Source: Petrocella sp. FN5
GTDB taxonomy: Bacteria > Bacillota > Clostridia > Lachnospirales > Vallitaleaceae
Assembly: GCF_029210395.1 (NCBI RefSeq)
Contig: NZ_JARGDP010000010.1
Location: 1-64,000 of the forward strand
Direction of reading: 5' to 3'
Length of the DNA: 64,000 bases
Both the position numbers and the translations under genes were made by a program. The notes under the pieces were generated by a model. That model saw only the letters and a program-made list of their open reading frames with translations, searched no databases and was not told the DNA's origin. Every line of letters begins with the position of its first letter. Within the stretch, counting starts at the first letter, position 1. Below, piece by piece: positions 24,111 to 33,180 of this stretch.

Positions 24111-27100
24111 ATGAATAAAGATCAACTTATCAATGTATTAAGATCCAGAATTCTCATACTCGACGGTGCCATGGGCACCAGTATACAAGGCTTTAAACTC
24201 AGTGAAGCTGATTTTAGAGGTGCGCGATTTAAAGATCACCCTTCTTCTCTTAAGGGCAACAACGACATTCTTGTTTTAACCAATCCAAAAATCATCGAAA
24301 CCATACATAACCAATTTCTTGAGGCCGGTGCAGATATCATAGAAACAGATACCTTCAATGCCACAAGTCTTTCTCAAGCGGATTACGATACCCAAGATTA
24401 TGTTTATGAAATAAATAGGGAGGCTGCTAAGATAGCCAGAAAATGTGTTGATCGGTTTACCGAGTTAACGCCTAATCAACCACGTTTTGTTGCCGGTGCA
24501 ATCGGACCGACCAACAAGACCCTTTCTATTTCACCGGATGTCGAGAATCCCGGCTATAGAGCTGTCACTTTTGAAGATGTTCATGATAACTATGTCCTTC
24601 AAATTGAAGGACTTATTGACGGCGGTGTGGATTTTTTACTGATTGAAACCATTTTTGACAGTCTCAATGCCAGAGCTGCTATCATCGCCTGTGAAACCGT
24701 TTATCAGCAAAAGGGTGTTCAATTGCCCATCATGATCTCCGGAACCATAACCGATAAAAGCGGTCGTACTCTGTCTGGCCAAACGCTGGCAGCTTTTGTT
24801 GAATCCATGAAAAACGACCATGTTTTTTGCATCGGTCTAAATTGCGCTTTCGGTGCTAAGGACTTAATTCCATATGTTAAGGAGATCAGTCACTTGACCG
24901 ATTTACCTATTAGTGTCTACCCCAATGCAGGTCTTCCAAATGAACTGGGTGAATATGATGAGTTGCCGGAAGAAACCGCCACACTTCTTTTAGAACTGAT
25001 TCAAAACGGTCATGTCAATATCGTAGGTGGTTGTTGCGGTACAACTTTTGAACACATCAGAGCCATTGCAAGTACAGTAAAAAAAAGTGTGCCCCATATA
25101 CCAAATCCATTGATTCCACAGACGACCTTGGCCGGCTTAGAGCCGCTGCATATTACAAAAGCCATTAATTTTGTTAACATAGGTGAGCGTACCAATGTCT
25201 CAGGATCCAGAAAATTCGCCCGTTTAATCCGTGAAAAACAATACGAAGAAGCTTTAACCATTGCCCGTCAACAGGTAGAAAATGGTGCACAGATTATCGA
25301 TGTTAATCTTGATGACGGTCTCTTAGACGGTGAAAAGGAAATGGAGATTTTCTTAAAGCTGATTGGATCTGAGCCGGACATTTCCAAAGTTCCTGTCATG
25401 ATAGACTCTTCAAAATGGTCCATTATATTGGCCGGCCTAAAAGCCATTCAGGGCAAACCGGTCGTCAATTCCATTTCTTTAAAAAACGGAGAAGAAGAAT
25501 TTTTATATCAGGCGAAGATCATCAAGACTTTTGGTGCCGCAGTCGTCGTTATGGCTTTTGATGAAAAAGGTCAAGCCGATAGTTTTGCCCGTAAAATAGA
25601 TATTGCAAAACGTGCTTACGACTTGCTTACCAAAAAAGTTAGTTTCCCACCGGAAGACATTATATTTGACGTCAATATTCTTGCCATTGCCACAGGTATA
25701 GAAGAACACAATAATTATGCCCTTGACTTTATCTACGCTGTTGAATGGATTAAGAAAAATCTACCTTTTGCCAAAACCAGCGGTGGTCTAAGTAATTTAT
25801 CTTTTTCTTTTAGAGGCAATGATACCATTCGTGAAGCTATGCATTCAGTTTTCCTCTATCATGCCATTAAGGTCGGTCTAGATATGGCCATCTTGAACCC
25901 AGGTTTGATTCAGATTTATGATGATATTGAACCTAAGCTTCTTAAGTTAGTTGAAGATGTTATTTTTAATAAAACGGATACCGCTACAGATGCTTTAATT
26001 GAATATGCCAGTACCGCCCAAGCTAAAAGTAGTCAAAATGAAGTAAAAGAGGACCCATGGCGTCTTGAGGCTGTTGAAGTTAGACTTAAAAAAGCGTTGA
26101 TAAAAGGCATTGCTGATTATGTTACTTCGGACCTAGAAGAGGCTAGATCCTCCTTTCCATCTGCCATCGATCTTATTGAAGGACCACTTATGGCCGGCAT
26201 GAGTGAAGTGGGTGACCTTTTTGGTGAGGGTAAGATGTTTTTACCTCAAGTGGTCAAGAGTGCGAGGGTTATGAAGAAGGCGGTTGCCCATCTGCTTCCT
26301 TATATTGAAGCAGAAAATGTTACCTCAAAGTCCAATTCCTCCGGTAAAATCTTGATGGCTACGGTTAAAGGTGATGTTCATGATATTGGTAAAAATATTG
26401 TGAGTGTGGTGCTTCAATGTAACAACTTTGAAATCATTGACTTGGGTATTATGGTGTCACCGGAGTTAATCCTTGAAACCGCTCAAAAAGAAAAGGTGGA
26501 TATGATTGGCTTAAGTGGTCTTATCACCCCTTCCTTAGATGAGATGGTTACGATGGCTTCCATGATGAAGGACGCCGGTATGACCATACCTCTTCTTATT
26601 GGCGGTGCTACTACCAGTCGACTTCATACAGCTCTAAAAATCTGTCCTGCTTATGATTATCCGATTATCTATGCGCAAGATGCTACCAAAGGGGTTGAAG
26701 CTGCCAAAGCTTTACAGAACGATGATAAAAAAGCTGATTTTGTTACCGATGTTTATAAAGAGTATAAACGAATAGAAGATTTATCCGGTAAGAATATTGC
26801 ACCTCTAGTAACCCTTGAAACCGCTCGGTCTTTAAAGCCTAACTATGATTTTAGTGAGGATGCAATTGTCAAGCCAACTTTTCTAGGTGAGAAAGTTATT
26901 GAAACCAGTATCGATGCTTTACTACCTTATATCGATTGGACTTTCTTCTTTATGGCTTGGGAAATGAAGAAAAAATATCCCGATATTTTAGATGATCCGA
27001 TTATCGGTCCTGAAGCTGTTAAGCTTTATAAGGATGCCCATGATATGTTGGCTGATCTAAGTAAGAATCGGTCCTTGACCTGTAAAGGCGTTCTTGGTTT

Positions 27101-27755
27101 CTACGAAGCTTATGAGGAGAATGATGATCTGGTTCTAAAGACGGACCAAAGTCTTGTTACCTATCCTATGTACCGTCAACAGAAAAAGGATTCTGATTAT
27201 GTGTCTTTATGTGATTTTGTTGCTTCTAAAGACAGTGGTCTTAAAGATTATGTTGGTGCTTTTGCGGTTACTGCCGGTATTGGCATTGAAGATATGTTAG
27301 CGACCTATGACAATGAAAACGATGATTACAAGAGCCTTATGATTAAGATCTTAGCTGATCGTCTTGCGGAAGCTTTTGCTGAGAAGCTTCATGAGGATGT
27401 ACGAAGAATTTATTGGGGTTATGCGGCTGATGAAAGCTTATCTCTTGATGATTTGCTAAGGGCCAAATATAGAGGTATTCGCCCTGCTTTTGGCTATCCT
27501 TCTCTTATTGATCATTCCCTGAAGAAGGCTTTCTTTGAGATGTTGGAGGTAGAGGATCGTATTGGTATGACTTTATCAGAGAATTATATGATGATACCGG
27601 GGGCCAGTGTTTGTGGTTTATATCTGGCTCACAAGGACAGTTATTATTTTGATTTGTATCATATTGGTGAAGATCAAGTTATAGATTATGCTAAGAGGAA
27701 GGGTGTTTCTGTGGAGGAAGCGCAGAAACAGATTCGGACACGGATTAAGTATTAG
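24111..27755 (+). CDS. metH: cobalamin-dependent methionine synthase, full length
   Basis: A protein of about 1214 residues that transfers a methyl group from methyltetrahydrofolate to homocysteine. Domains in order: homocysteine-binding barrel with the zinc cysteines (LNCAFG and GGCCGT near 306); pterin-binding barrel with [11 protein letters not shown] near 360; cobalamin module with DVHDIGK near 755; and a C-terminal AdoMet activation domain with [15 protein letters not shown] at 24111 is preceded by GAGGAG at about eight bases; the longer frame from 24024 would include the promoter. The presence of the activation domain makes it a four-module E. coli-type enzyme. It ends in a strong terminator. 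A methylene-THF reductase gene is not in the window. Confidence 0.96.
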   Translation: MNKDQLINVLRSRILILDGAMGTSIQGFKLSEADFRGARFKDHPSSLKGNNDILVLTNPKIIETIHNQFLEAGADIIETDTFNATSLSQADYDTQDYVYEINREAAKIARKCVDRFTELTPNQPRFVAGAIGPTNKTLSISPDVENPGYRAVTFEDVHDNYVLQIEGLIDGGVDFLLIETIFDSLNARAAIIACETVYQQKGVQLPIMISGTITDKSGRTLSGQTLAAFVESMKNDHVFCIGLNCAFGAKDLIPYVKEISHLTDLPISVYPNAGLPNELGEYDELPEETATLLLELIQNGHVNIVGGCCGTTFEHIRAIASTVKKSVPHIPNPLIPQTTLAGLEPLHITKAINFVNIGERTNVSGSRKFARLIREKQYEEALTIARQQVENGAQIIDVNLDDGLLDGEKEMEIFLKLIGSEPDISKVPVMIDSSKWSIILAGLKAIQGKPVVNSISLKNGEEEFLYQAKIIKTFGAAVVVMAFDEKGQADSFARKIDIAKRAYDLLTKKVSFPPEDIIFDVNILAIATGIEEHNNYALDFIYAVEWIKKNLPFAKTSGGLSNLSFSFRGNDTIREAMHSVFLYHAIKVGLDMAILNPGLIQIYDDIEPKLLKLVEDVIFNKTDTATDALIEYASTAQAKSSQNEVKEDPWRLEAVEVRLKKALIKGIADYVTSDLEEARSSFPSAIDLIEGPLMAGMSEVGDLFGEGKMFLPQVVKSARVMKKAVAHLLPYIEAENVTSKSNSSGKILMATVKGDVHDIGKNIVSVVLQCNNFEIIDLGIMVSPELILETAQKEKVDMIGLSGLITPSLDEMVTMASMMKDAGMTIPLLIGGATTSRLHTALKICPAYDYPIIYAQDATKGVEAAKALQNDDKKADFVTDVYKEYKRIEDLSGKNIAPLVTLETARSLKPNYDFSEDAIVKPTFLGEKVIETSIDALLPYIDWTFFFMAWEMKKKYPDILDDPIIGPEAVKLYKDAHDMLADLSKNRSLTCKGVLGFYEAYEENDDLVLKTDQSLVTYPMYRQQKKDSDYVSLCDFVASKDSGLKDYVGAFAVTAGIGIEDMLATYDNENDDYKSLMIKILADRLAEAFAEKLHEDVRRIYWGYAADESLSLDDLLRAKYRGIRPAFGYPSLIDHSLKKAFFEMLEVEDRIGMTLSENYMMIPGASVCGLYLAHKDSYYFDLYHIGEDQVIDYAKRKGVSVEEAQKQIRTRIKY

Positions 27756-27787
27756 GGGTCAAGGAATAAAAGATTTAGTTTCTAAAT

Positions 27788-27831
27788 GGGTCCCATGAAA
27801 ACCCTTCCACAGGCTGTATGATTACGGTCTA
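27788..27831 (-). ncRNA. truncated unit B copy (3' end only)
   Basis: About 44 bases match the 3' end of the TwoAYGGAY-like RNA: GGGTCCCATGAAAACCCTTC on the + strand, then CATACAG-side inner-stem sequence on the minus strand. The hairpins and 5' half are missing and are replaced by the metH terminator. It is a remnant and should not fold like the full copies. Confidence 0.6.
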
Positions 27832-27841
27832 TGATAAATAT

Positions 27842-27885
27842 GAAAACAGGTTTCTAAGTGAGTATCGCTTGAATCCTGTTTTTTT
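27842..27885 (+). terminator. rho-independent terminator of metH
   Basis: AAAACAGG pairs with CCTGTTTT, enclosing an inner AAGTGA/TCGCTT helix with a GTA loop, followed by a run of about ten T. It lies roughly 90 bases after the metH stop. Confidence 0.8.
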
Positions 27886-27931
27886 TATATATTGTATTAA
27901 ATACTATTATGATACAAAAGTATTTTTTAGA

Positions 27932-28160
27932 GGGGTCCCATGAAAACCCTTCCACAGACTGTATGATTACGGTCTCCGATTGGTGCATCCATGCACCAAA
28001 AGTCGACGGTCAGCATCCATGCTGACTTGCAAATTTCATAAGAAAGTTTTCATTCTAGCATCATGTCTTGAAGACTGACATGATGCATGAGGTTACTTTC
28101 TTATGAGCCTCACCATACAGACCTGCTTCCAGGAACTTCATGGTCGGTGTTGGCTACTTT
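27932..28160 (-). ncRNA. TwoAYGGAY-like structured RNA, unit B copy 3 with extra arm
   Basis: Read on the minus strand it has the same plan as 6129-6280 and 8343-8492: outer stem CCATGAA/TTCATGG, inner stem CTGTATGGT/ATCATACAG (with one G-U), two hairpins at 28009-28026 and 27980-27999 both with AUGGAU apices, and the CCGTCGACTTTT linker. It also carries an extra arm of about 69 bases at 28037-28105: CATAAGAAAG pairs with CTTTCTTATG, and inside it GCATCATGTC pairs with GACATGATGC. The insertion keeps the rest of the fold intact, as expected for an RNA under structural constraint. It points towards the 3' end of metH. No unit A accompanies it. Confidence 0.65.
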
Positions 28161-28191
28161 GGTATTACTGTTAGCCTTAACTAGTCATATG
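28161..28191 (-). promoter_or_regulatory. conserved promoter-like block upstream of unit B copy 3
   Basis: On the minus strand CATATGACTAG and GTAATACC occur with the same 23-base start-to-start spacing as in front of the other two full copies. Confidence 0.4.
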
Positions 28192-28310
28192 GCATATACA
28201 ATATTACTTTGTGATGTTTATCCGAAGTAAAACTAATAAAAAACCTGATCTAAAGGAATAGTGCTTAGAAGTAAATAAAAATCATAAAACTTTTTTCTTT
28301 TTCTAATGGG

Positions 28311-28339
28311 TTGCATTTCCAATCGTGCTCGACTATAAT
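28311..28339 (+). promoter_or_regulatory. sigma-A type promoter of the 2-oxoacid oxidoreductase operon
   Basis: TTGCAT and TATAAT are separated by 17 bases. The leader to the ATG at 28470 would be about 120 bases and has no riboswitch that I recognise. Confidence 0.6.
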
Positions 28340-28469
28340 TGTAATTAACTGATAATTAATTTCAATTACTATATCTTTTACTGTATCTTTACTATATATT
28401 TAACTGGATTCATCAATAATCTTTCGACTTGACGAGGTCGGACAATATTTTACTTTAGGAGGTACGAGA

Positions 28470-30155
28470 ATGAAACAAGAACTTTCAATCGTTTTATCCG
28501 GCGAAGCCGGACAAGGCCTTCAAACCTTAGAAGATTTTTTGGTTAAGGCCATTTCAAAATCATATTATGTATTTGCTACTCAAGAAGTCATGAGCCGCGT
28601 TAGAGGCGGTAACAACACTTTGGAAATTCGTATAAGCAATAACCCGGTTGCTGCTTATAGGTCACATATTGATTTCCTTTATCTGCTCAACAATCATAGC
28701 TTTTATCGTGTTACAAAAAGAGTTTCTGATGATGCCAAGATTTTTGGTGAAGAAGATTTTCTAAGTGATGAAGAACGGGACCAATTGGTTGGTACTTTTG
28801 TGCCTTTTACACTGAATGATTATGCGAAGAAAGCCGGAAGTGTTCTTTTTGGTAATACAGTCCTATTTGGTCATATTGCCGGTATGCTGGCTCTAGATCA
28901 GGATCACTGTCATGCTTTAATTAATGAGCGCTTTTCACACAAAAAAGATAAGATTTTAGATGGTAATATTAAAGCTTTTAAAACCGGTTATGAACTGGGA
29001 CAGGCTTATCAAGAGCATCATGATTTGCAGACCCGAGAGGATGAGCCCCTTATGGTACTCTCCGGTAATGAAGCTCTTGGCATTGGCGCTCTTGGCGGTG
29101 GATGCAATTTCATATCGGCTTATCCTATGTCCCCAGGTACCGGTTTACTCACCTATTTGGCTGGCAAATCCAATGACTTCGGTATTTTTGTAGAACAAGC
29201 TGAAGATGAGATTGCGGCCCTTAATATGAACATTGGCGCTTGGTATGCCGGTGCAAGAGCTTTAACCACGACCTCTGGTGGTGGGTTTGCTCTTATGGAA
29301 GAAGCCGTGAGTTTATCCGGTATTACAGAAACACCTTGTGTTGCGCATATCGCTCAAAGACCAGGACCTGGTACAGGTTTACCTACAAGAACCGCTCAGG
29401 AAGACTTAAACCTAGCTGTCTATGCCGGTCATGGTGAATTCCCACGTATTATTTATGCACCCGGACATATGAAGGATGCTGTTGAACTGGCTCAGAAAGC
29501 CTTCTATTTTGCTGATAAATATCAAGTACCTACTTTTTTATTAACCGATCAATTCCTAGTGGACTCCAAATTCCAGATGGCACCTTTTGAACTGGATGCA
29601 AAATACCTGGAATCTTCGATTGTTAAAAGTACAGAAGATTATAAAAGATATACCATAACAGAAGATGGTCTTTCTCCTAGATCCATACCGGGTTATGGTG
29701 ACGGTCTGGTCAAGTGTGACAGTGATGAACATACTGAAGAAGGTACCATCACCGAATCTTTTGATGTTAGAATTCAAATGAATGAAAAGCGTTTATCCAA
29801 AAAAGACTTACTTATGGCAGACTATCAGTACCCTGAATTAATCGGTCCTGAGTCTTATAAGAAGCTCATTGTCGGATGGGGCTCTACTTATGGTGTTCTC
29901 AAAGAGTATGTAGACCAATATGGTGATGGCGAAACCGCTTATTTATATATAAAGCAACCTTTCCCACTCCATCAAGATATTAAAAAATATTTTGATCAAG
30001 CGGATACCATCATCAACGTCGAGAACAATGCATCGGCTCAATTCTCCAAAATTCTTTTATTAGAACTTGGTGTTACCGTGAATCAAAATCTATTAAAATA
30101 CAATGGCGAACCTTTTTCTATTGAAGAAGTTGTTGCCTATATGAAGGAGGTATAA
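28470..30155 (+). CDS. 2-oxoacid:acceptor oxidoreductase, fused gamma-alpha subunit
   Basis: A 561-residue subunit of a pyruvate:ferredoxin oxidoreductase-type enzyme. The N-terminal 180 residues form the gamma domain (LSGEAGQGLQTLEDFL start, then VMSRVRGGNNT). The rest is the alpha pyrimidine-binding domain (SAYPMSPGTGLLTYL, EQAEDEIAALNMNIGAWYAG). Such gamma-alpha fusions pair with a small beta subunit to decarboxylate 2-oxoacids to acyl-CoA with reduction of ferredoxin. The exact acid (2-oxoglutarate, pyruvate or branched-chain) cannot be told from the sequence. There is no ferredoxin-like delta subunit nearby. AGGAGGT precedes the ATG. The beta gene follows two bases after the stop. Confidence 0.9.
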   Translation: MKQELSIVLSGEAGQGLQTLEDFLVKAISKSYYVFATQEVMSRVRGGNNTLEIRISNNPVAAYRSHIDFLYLLNNHSFYRVTKRVSDDAKIFGEEDFLSDEERDQLVGTFVPFTLNDYAKKAGSVLFGNTVLFGHIAGMLALDQDHCHALINERFSHKKDKILDGNIKAFKTGYELGQAYQEHHDLQTREDEPLMVLSGNEALGIGALGGGCNFISAYPMSPGTGLLTYLAGKSNDFGIFVEQAEDEIAALNMNIGAWYAGARALTTTSGGGFALMEEAVSLSGITETPCVAHIAQRPGPGTGLPTRTAQEDLNLAVYAGHGEFPRIIYAPGHMKDAVELAQKAFYFADKYQVPTFLLTDQFLVDSKFQMAPFELDAKYLESSIVKSTEDYKRYTITEDGLSPRSIPGYGDGLVKCDSDEHTEEGTITESFDVRIQMNEKRLSKKDLLMADYQYPELIGPESYKKLIVGWGSTYGVLKEYVDQYGDGETAYLYIKQPFPLHQDIKKYFDQADTIINVENNASAQFSKILLLELGVTVNQNLLKYNGEPFSIEEVVAYMKEV

Positions 30156-30157
30156 TC

Positions 30158-31015
30158 ATGAAACATTTTGAAATGGATCAATCAACAGATATAGCATGGT
30201 GCCCCGGTTGTGGGAACTTCTCCATCCGTAAGGTCTTAATAGAAACCCTGCAAGAAATGGATTTAAATCCAACCCAAGTGGTCATGGCCTCCGGTATCGG
30301 TCAAGCGGCTAAAATGCCCCAATACATTAATACGAATTATTTCAACGGTCTTCATGGTAGAGGTCTACCGGTAGCCGTCGCTATAAAAGCAGCCAACCCA
30401 CATCTAACAGTCATTGCAGAAGGCGGTGACGGGGATATGTATGGTGAAGGCGGTAACCATTTTATCCACAATGTCAGGCGTAATCCGGATATTGTCCACA
30501 TCGTTCATGACAACATGGTCTATGGCTTAACAAAAGGACAAGCAGCACCGACCAGTCCCTTAGAATTCAAGACCCCTGTCCAAGTCAACGGCGTCATCAA
30601 CGACCCCATCAATCCTTTACCTGTAGCCATGACCCTTGGCGCCACTTTTGTTGCTAGAGCCTTCTCCGGTGACATGGAGGGACTTAAGAAAATATTAAAG
30701 GCTGCTTTTGATCATGAAGGCTATGCCCTCGTTGATGTCCTTCATCCCTGCGTTACCTTTAATAAGGTCAACACCTTTAAGTGGTATAAAGAACATAGTT
30801 ATCCACTTGAAGAAGGTTATGACTCAAGTGACTTTGAGTCCGCTATGAAAAAAGCCCTAGACACAGATAAATTCGCATTAGGTGTCATCTATCAGAATAA
30901 GAATAAAGTCTCTTTCAACAATCGTACTTGGTTATACCAACAAAATGATACACCAATAGTTCAACGTAAAAGAGACATCGACAAAGTCAACGCTCTACTG
31001 AAAATAGAAGCATAA
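30158..31015 (+). CDS. 2-oxoacid:acceptor oxidoreductase, beta subunit
   Basis: A 285-residue thiamine-diphosphate-binding subunit. The N-terminal CPGCGNFS (residues 15-22) supplies two cluster cysteines; another cysteine lies in HPCVTFN. The ThDP/Mg motif is GGDGDMYGEGGNHF followed by DNMVYGLTKGQ. Together with the fused gamma-alpha protein it makes a complete two-subunit enzyme. Its Shine-Dalgarno (AAGGAGG) lies in the end of the preceding gene, so translation is probably coupled. A terminator follows at 31023. Confidence 0.92.
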   Translation: MKHFEMDQSTDIAWCPGCGNFSIRKVLIETLQEMDLNPTQVVMASGIGQAAKMPQYINTNYFNGLHGRGLPVAVAIKAANPHLTVIAEGGDGDMYGEGGNHFIHNVRRNPDIVHIVHDNMVYGLTKGQAAPTSPLEFKTPVQVNGVINDPINPLPVAMTLGATFVARAFSGDMEGLKKILKAAFDHEGYALVDVLHPCVTFNKVNTFKWYKEHSYPLEEGYDSSDFESAMKKALDTDKFALGVIYQNKNKVSFNNRTWLYQQNDTPIVQRKRDIDKVNALLKIEA

Positions 31016-31022
31016 AACAAGA

Positions 31023-31056
31023 AAGAAGCCGCCAAGTTAATGGCCGCTTCTTTTTT
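31023..31056 (+). terminator. rho-independent terminator of the oxidoreductase operon
   Basis: GAAGC-C-GCC pairs with GGC-C-GCTTC, with one C-C mismatch, and is followed by TTTTTT. It starts directly after the beta-subunit gene. Confidence 0.75.
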
Positions 31057-31142
31057 CTATGATGGCATTTAAACAGTAACGAAGGAACCTAAGATTATGA
31101 CTACTAGAATCTAATTTAACCGAAAGAACTGTCCCTCTAAAA

Positions 31143-31598
31143 TTAAGATGATTTTCTTACTTTAATATCAACAAATAAAATAGATGGTATAACATCTGAT
31201 TTTATTTCTGTTTCAAATCTAAAAGTAATTACTTTGGTTTCTTTTTTTATATCTGTATTTATTTCTAAACTGTTTGTAATGTCATTAATATACTTACTCT
31301 CAAAAATGATTTTTCCATCAGCCAAAATAATAAGTTTGCTATTGGGTTTGATTTTAGTGTTGTCATCAAATCCGAAAATTCCACTTATATTATCAACCTG
31401 ACCCTTTATAATTGTATAATCAAGAGAAGAATAGCCTCTTTTGTCTAATCCATCTATTGTAATTCCATTTGACCCCAACCCTTGATTATACACCTTTCCT
31501 TCAAGTTAGAATTTGTTGTTAAAACTTTCTGATTCATCTGAATTAACAGAATAATTAAACATTAAATCCGCCAACTTTTTAGATTTTATTCTTACAAT
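31143..31598 (-). pseudogene. NPCBM-type carbohydrate-binding module remnant
   Basis: The downstream 116 codons (31493-31143) encode a beta-rich segment resembling NPCBM domains: LEGKVYNQGLGSNG, then SSLDYTI, GIFGFDDNT and IILADGKIIFES. Upstream the same frame continues for another 30 codons, but the two parts are separated by an in-frame TAA at 31508-31506, and a TGA at 31601 closes the frame further up. No signal peptide, catalytic domain or convincing start is present. A GTG at 31493 with GGAAAGG in front could restart translation of the domain alone. I read it as the decayed C-terminus of a secreted carbohydrate-active or adhesion protein. Confidence 0.6.
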
Positions 31599-31676
31599 TC
31601 AGCCTTTTTCATTAATTTAGTATAAAAAACTTGTGTCAACTGACAATTACAACTTTTATTAAGTTATCATTTCATG

Positions 31677-31886
31677 CTATAACTTACTTTTTCTTTCAAG
31701 CATAAGTATAACTCCAAACACAATAATGATAAAACTCAGGATATAGCCTAAACTAATTGGTCTATATAGTTCACCTGTTAAGCTATTATACATGTTGATA
31801 CTATATAATCCAGTTGCCAATACACATGAAGAAAGCAGGATTATACCCGATAAAAAAATGAAACAGTTCTCTTTATTAAATTTCAT
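31677..31886 (-). CDS. small membrane protein of unknown function
   Basis: A 69-residue protein with two hydrophobic helices (about residues 8-28 and 47-63) separated by a short polar loop, and a basic C-terminus (ERKSKL). ATG at 31886 has AGGAGG five bases upstream, which supports real translation. I recognise no family. It lies in the AT-rich island between the binding-module remnant and an orphan secreted protein. Confidence 0.55.
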   Translation of the reverse strand: MKFNKENCFIFLSGIILLSSCVLATGLYSINMYNSLTGELYRPISLGYILSFIIIVFGVILMLERKSKL

Positions 31887-32238
31887 AATCTCCTCCTATG
31901 CGACGCAAGCGTCATCATACTTTATTAAGATTCAGTTTAACCCATTTAACTCCCCGCGTAAAGCTATGAATTTTTTTATTTTCTAATAGCGAAAACTCTG
32001 TAAGCTTTATACAAAGCTTACTACTTGTATTCCATTTTCTTATATGCTTATATATCAACTACTAGTAAAAAGAAAGCCTTCACCTGAAAGATCTAACTAG
32101 CCACCAACCAGTTCTTTATTAAAGCTAATTGTATTTACCACACTTTCGAGTACAAACATTGCAGTATACTTACGTCTACTAATATATCAATATAAATCCT
32201 GATAATTGTGTCTTTTGTGTGTTCTTTTACAGATGTTA
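31887..32238. other. non-coding stretch upstream of the secreted-protein gene
   Basis: About 350 AT-rich bases with no supported gene. The only clear structure is a perfect hairpin at 32000-32021 (GTAAGCTT / AAGCTTAC type arms) without a T run. It may be a leftover of a mobile element or a small operator. Confidence 0.4.
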
Positions 32239-32267
32239 TTGACTATTTGGTAAGTATAAGATATTCT
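32239..32267 (+). promoter_or_regulatory. promoter of the secreted-protein gene
   Basis: TTGACT and TATTCT are separated by 17 bases, about 30 bases upstream of the ATG at 32296. Confidence 0.55.
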
Positions 32268-32295
32268 CTATCGGAGGGGTTAGGGAGAATTTAAT

Positions 32296-32994
32296 ATGAA
32301 AAAATATTTAACAAAGCTTTTAGTATTGGTTTTTGTATGCATATTATTTGCATCAAGTATTAGTTATGCTGCATCAACTAAAGAAATAAAAGAAACAAAA
32401 AAACAATTTGTAAACTCTGAAGGTCAAACTGTATCAGTTACAATTCCTAATGAATATAAAAAAGACATTACTGATAAAGAAATCGAAGAAATCATTAATG
32501 CCCATTTATATGCCGCTAATGTAATAATTGAAGAAATTGGAATTGCAGGAGAGTCAATTTTAATTAGCCAATCTTCTCCGGAATTAATTCAAGTACAAAA
32601 TTATGGTGCTGTAACATTTGGTCCTTTAATAAAAAAATATACAGCATATTCAGCACTACAATCTGATCGTTTTATAGCATCTGCAGCAAGAGGACAAGTT
32701 TACACTGCAACATCAACTAAGTCTTATTCATTAAGTCCGTCGATAACAGGTACTATACCAAATGGTTCTCTTAATTTAGCTGGAACCGCATCTTATGTTG
32801 TCTATGTTGGCAGCCAATTTTCTGGACCTCCAAACGATTCTGCTTACAACTCAAGAGAATTTAGGTGTAAGTTTTATGAAAACAGAGGAACTTGGTCTCA
32901 GGTTACAAAAGTATACGGTAATAACATTACGTCAAAAGGTACATTTAAAGAACCAGTAAGATATGCCTCATATTCTTTTGATAGAATCTACTAG
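32296..32994 (+). CDS. secreted protein of unknown function
   Basis: A 232-residue protein with a clear signal peptide: basic MKKYLTK, a hydrophobic core and a cleavage site after SYAA near residue 26. The mature part begins with a charged helical segment (KEIKETKKQF) and then becomes beta-prone and rich in Ser, Thr, Tyr and Gly, with no recognised motif. There is one cysteine outside the signal peptide (FRCKFY). No lipobox, sortase signal or membrane anchor is visible, so release or wall association is likely. It lies in the AT-rich island with a transposase and is followed by a terminator; codon use looks more AT-rich than the surrounding core genes. Function unknown. Confidence 0.65.
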   Translation: MKKYLTKLLVLVFVCILFASSISYAASTKEIKETKKQFVNSEGQTVSVTIPNEYKKDITDKEIEEIINAHLYAANVIIEEIGIAGESILISQSSPELIQVQNYGAVTFGPLIKKYTAYSALQSDRFIASAARGQVYTATSTKSYSLSPSITGTIPNGSLNLAGTASYVVYVGSQFSGPPNDSAYNSREFRCKFYENRGTWSQVTKVYGNNITSKGTFKEPVRYASYSFDRIY

Positions 32995-33051
32995 TTAACC
33001 AACCAAAAATAAACCCCTCAAAAAAGCAATGTCATTTAGTTAAGAAACCAT

Positions 33052-33094
33052 AAGAGTTTTATACTAATTAAGTAGTATAAGACTCTTTTTTTTT
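33052..33094 (+). terminator. terminator-like hairpin after the secreted-protein gene
   Basis: AGAG-T-TTTATACT pairs with AGTATAA-GACTCT and is followed by ten T. It ends rightward transcripts from the secreted-protein gene and lies just inside the left end of the IS-like element. Confidence 0.65.
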
Positions 33095-33180
33095 AACAAA
33101 ATATATAAAAACACTTGATAAATTCCCGAAAAAATGTGGCGAAGCCCTTTGAATATATAAGATTCTAAGGAGGTTTCTCT

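Noticed and set aside
27781-28160. CRISPR-like array suggested by two GGGTCCCATGAAAACCCTTC repeats
   Set aside because: Only two occurrences, at irregular spacing, and each is the 3' end of a unit B RNA copy; there are no cas genes.
32000-32021. Hairpin GTAAGCTT/AAGCTTAC as a terminator
   Set aside because: It has no T run on either strand and no gene ends next to it.
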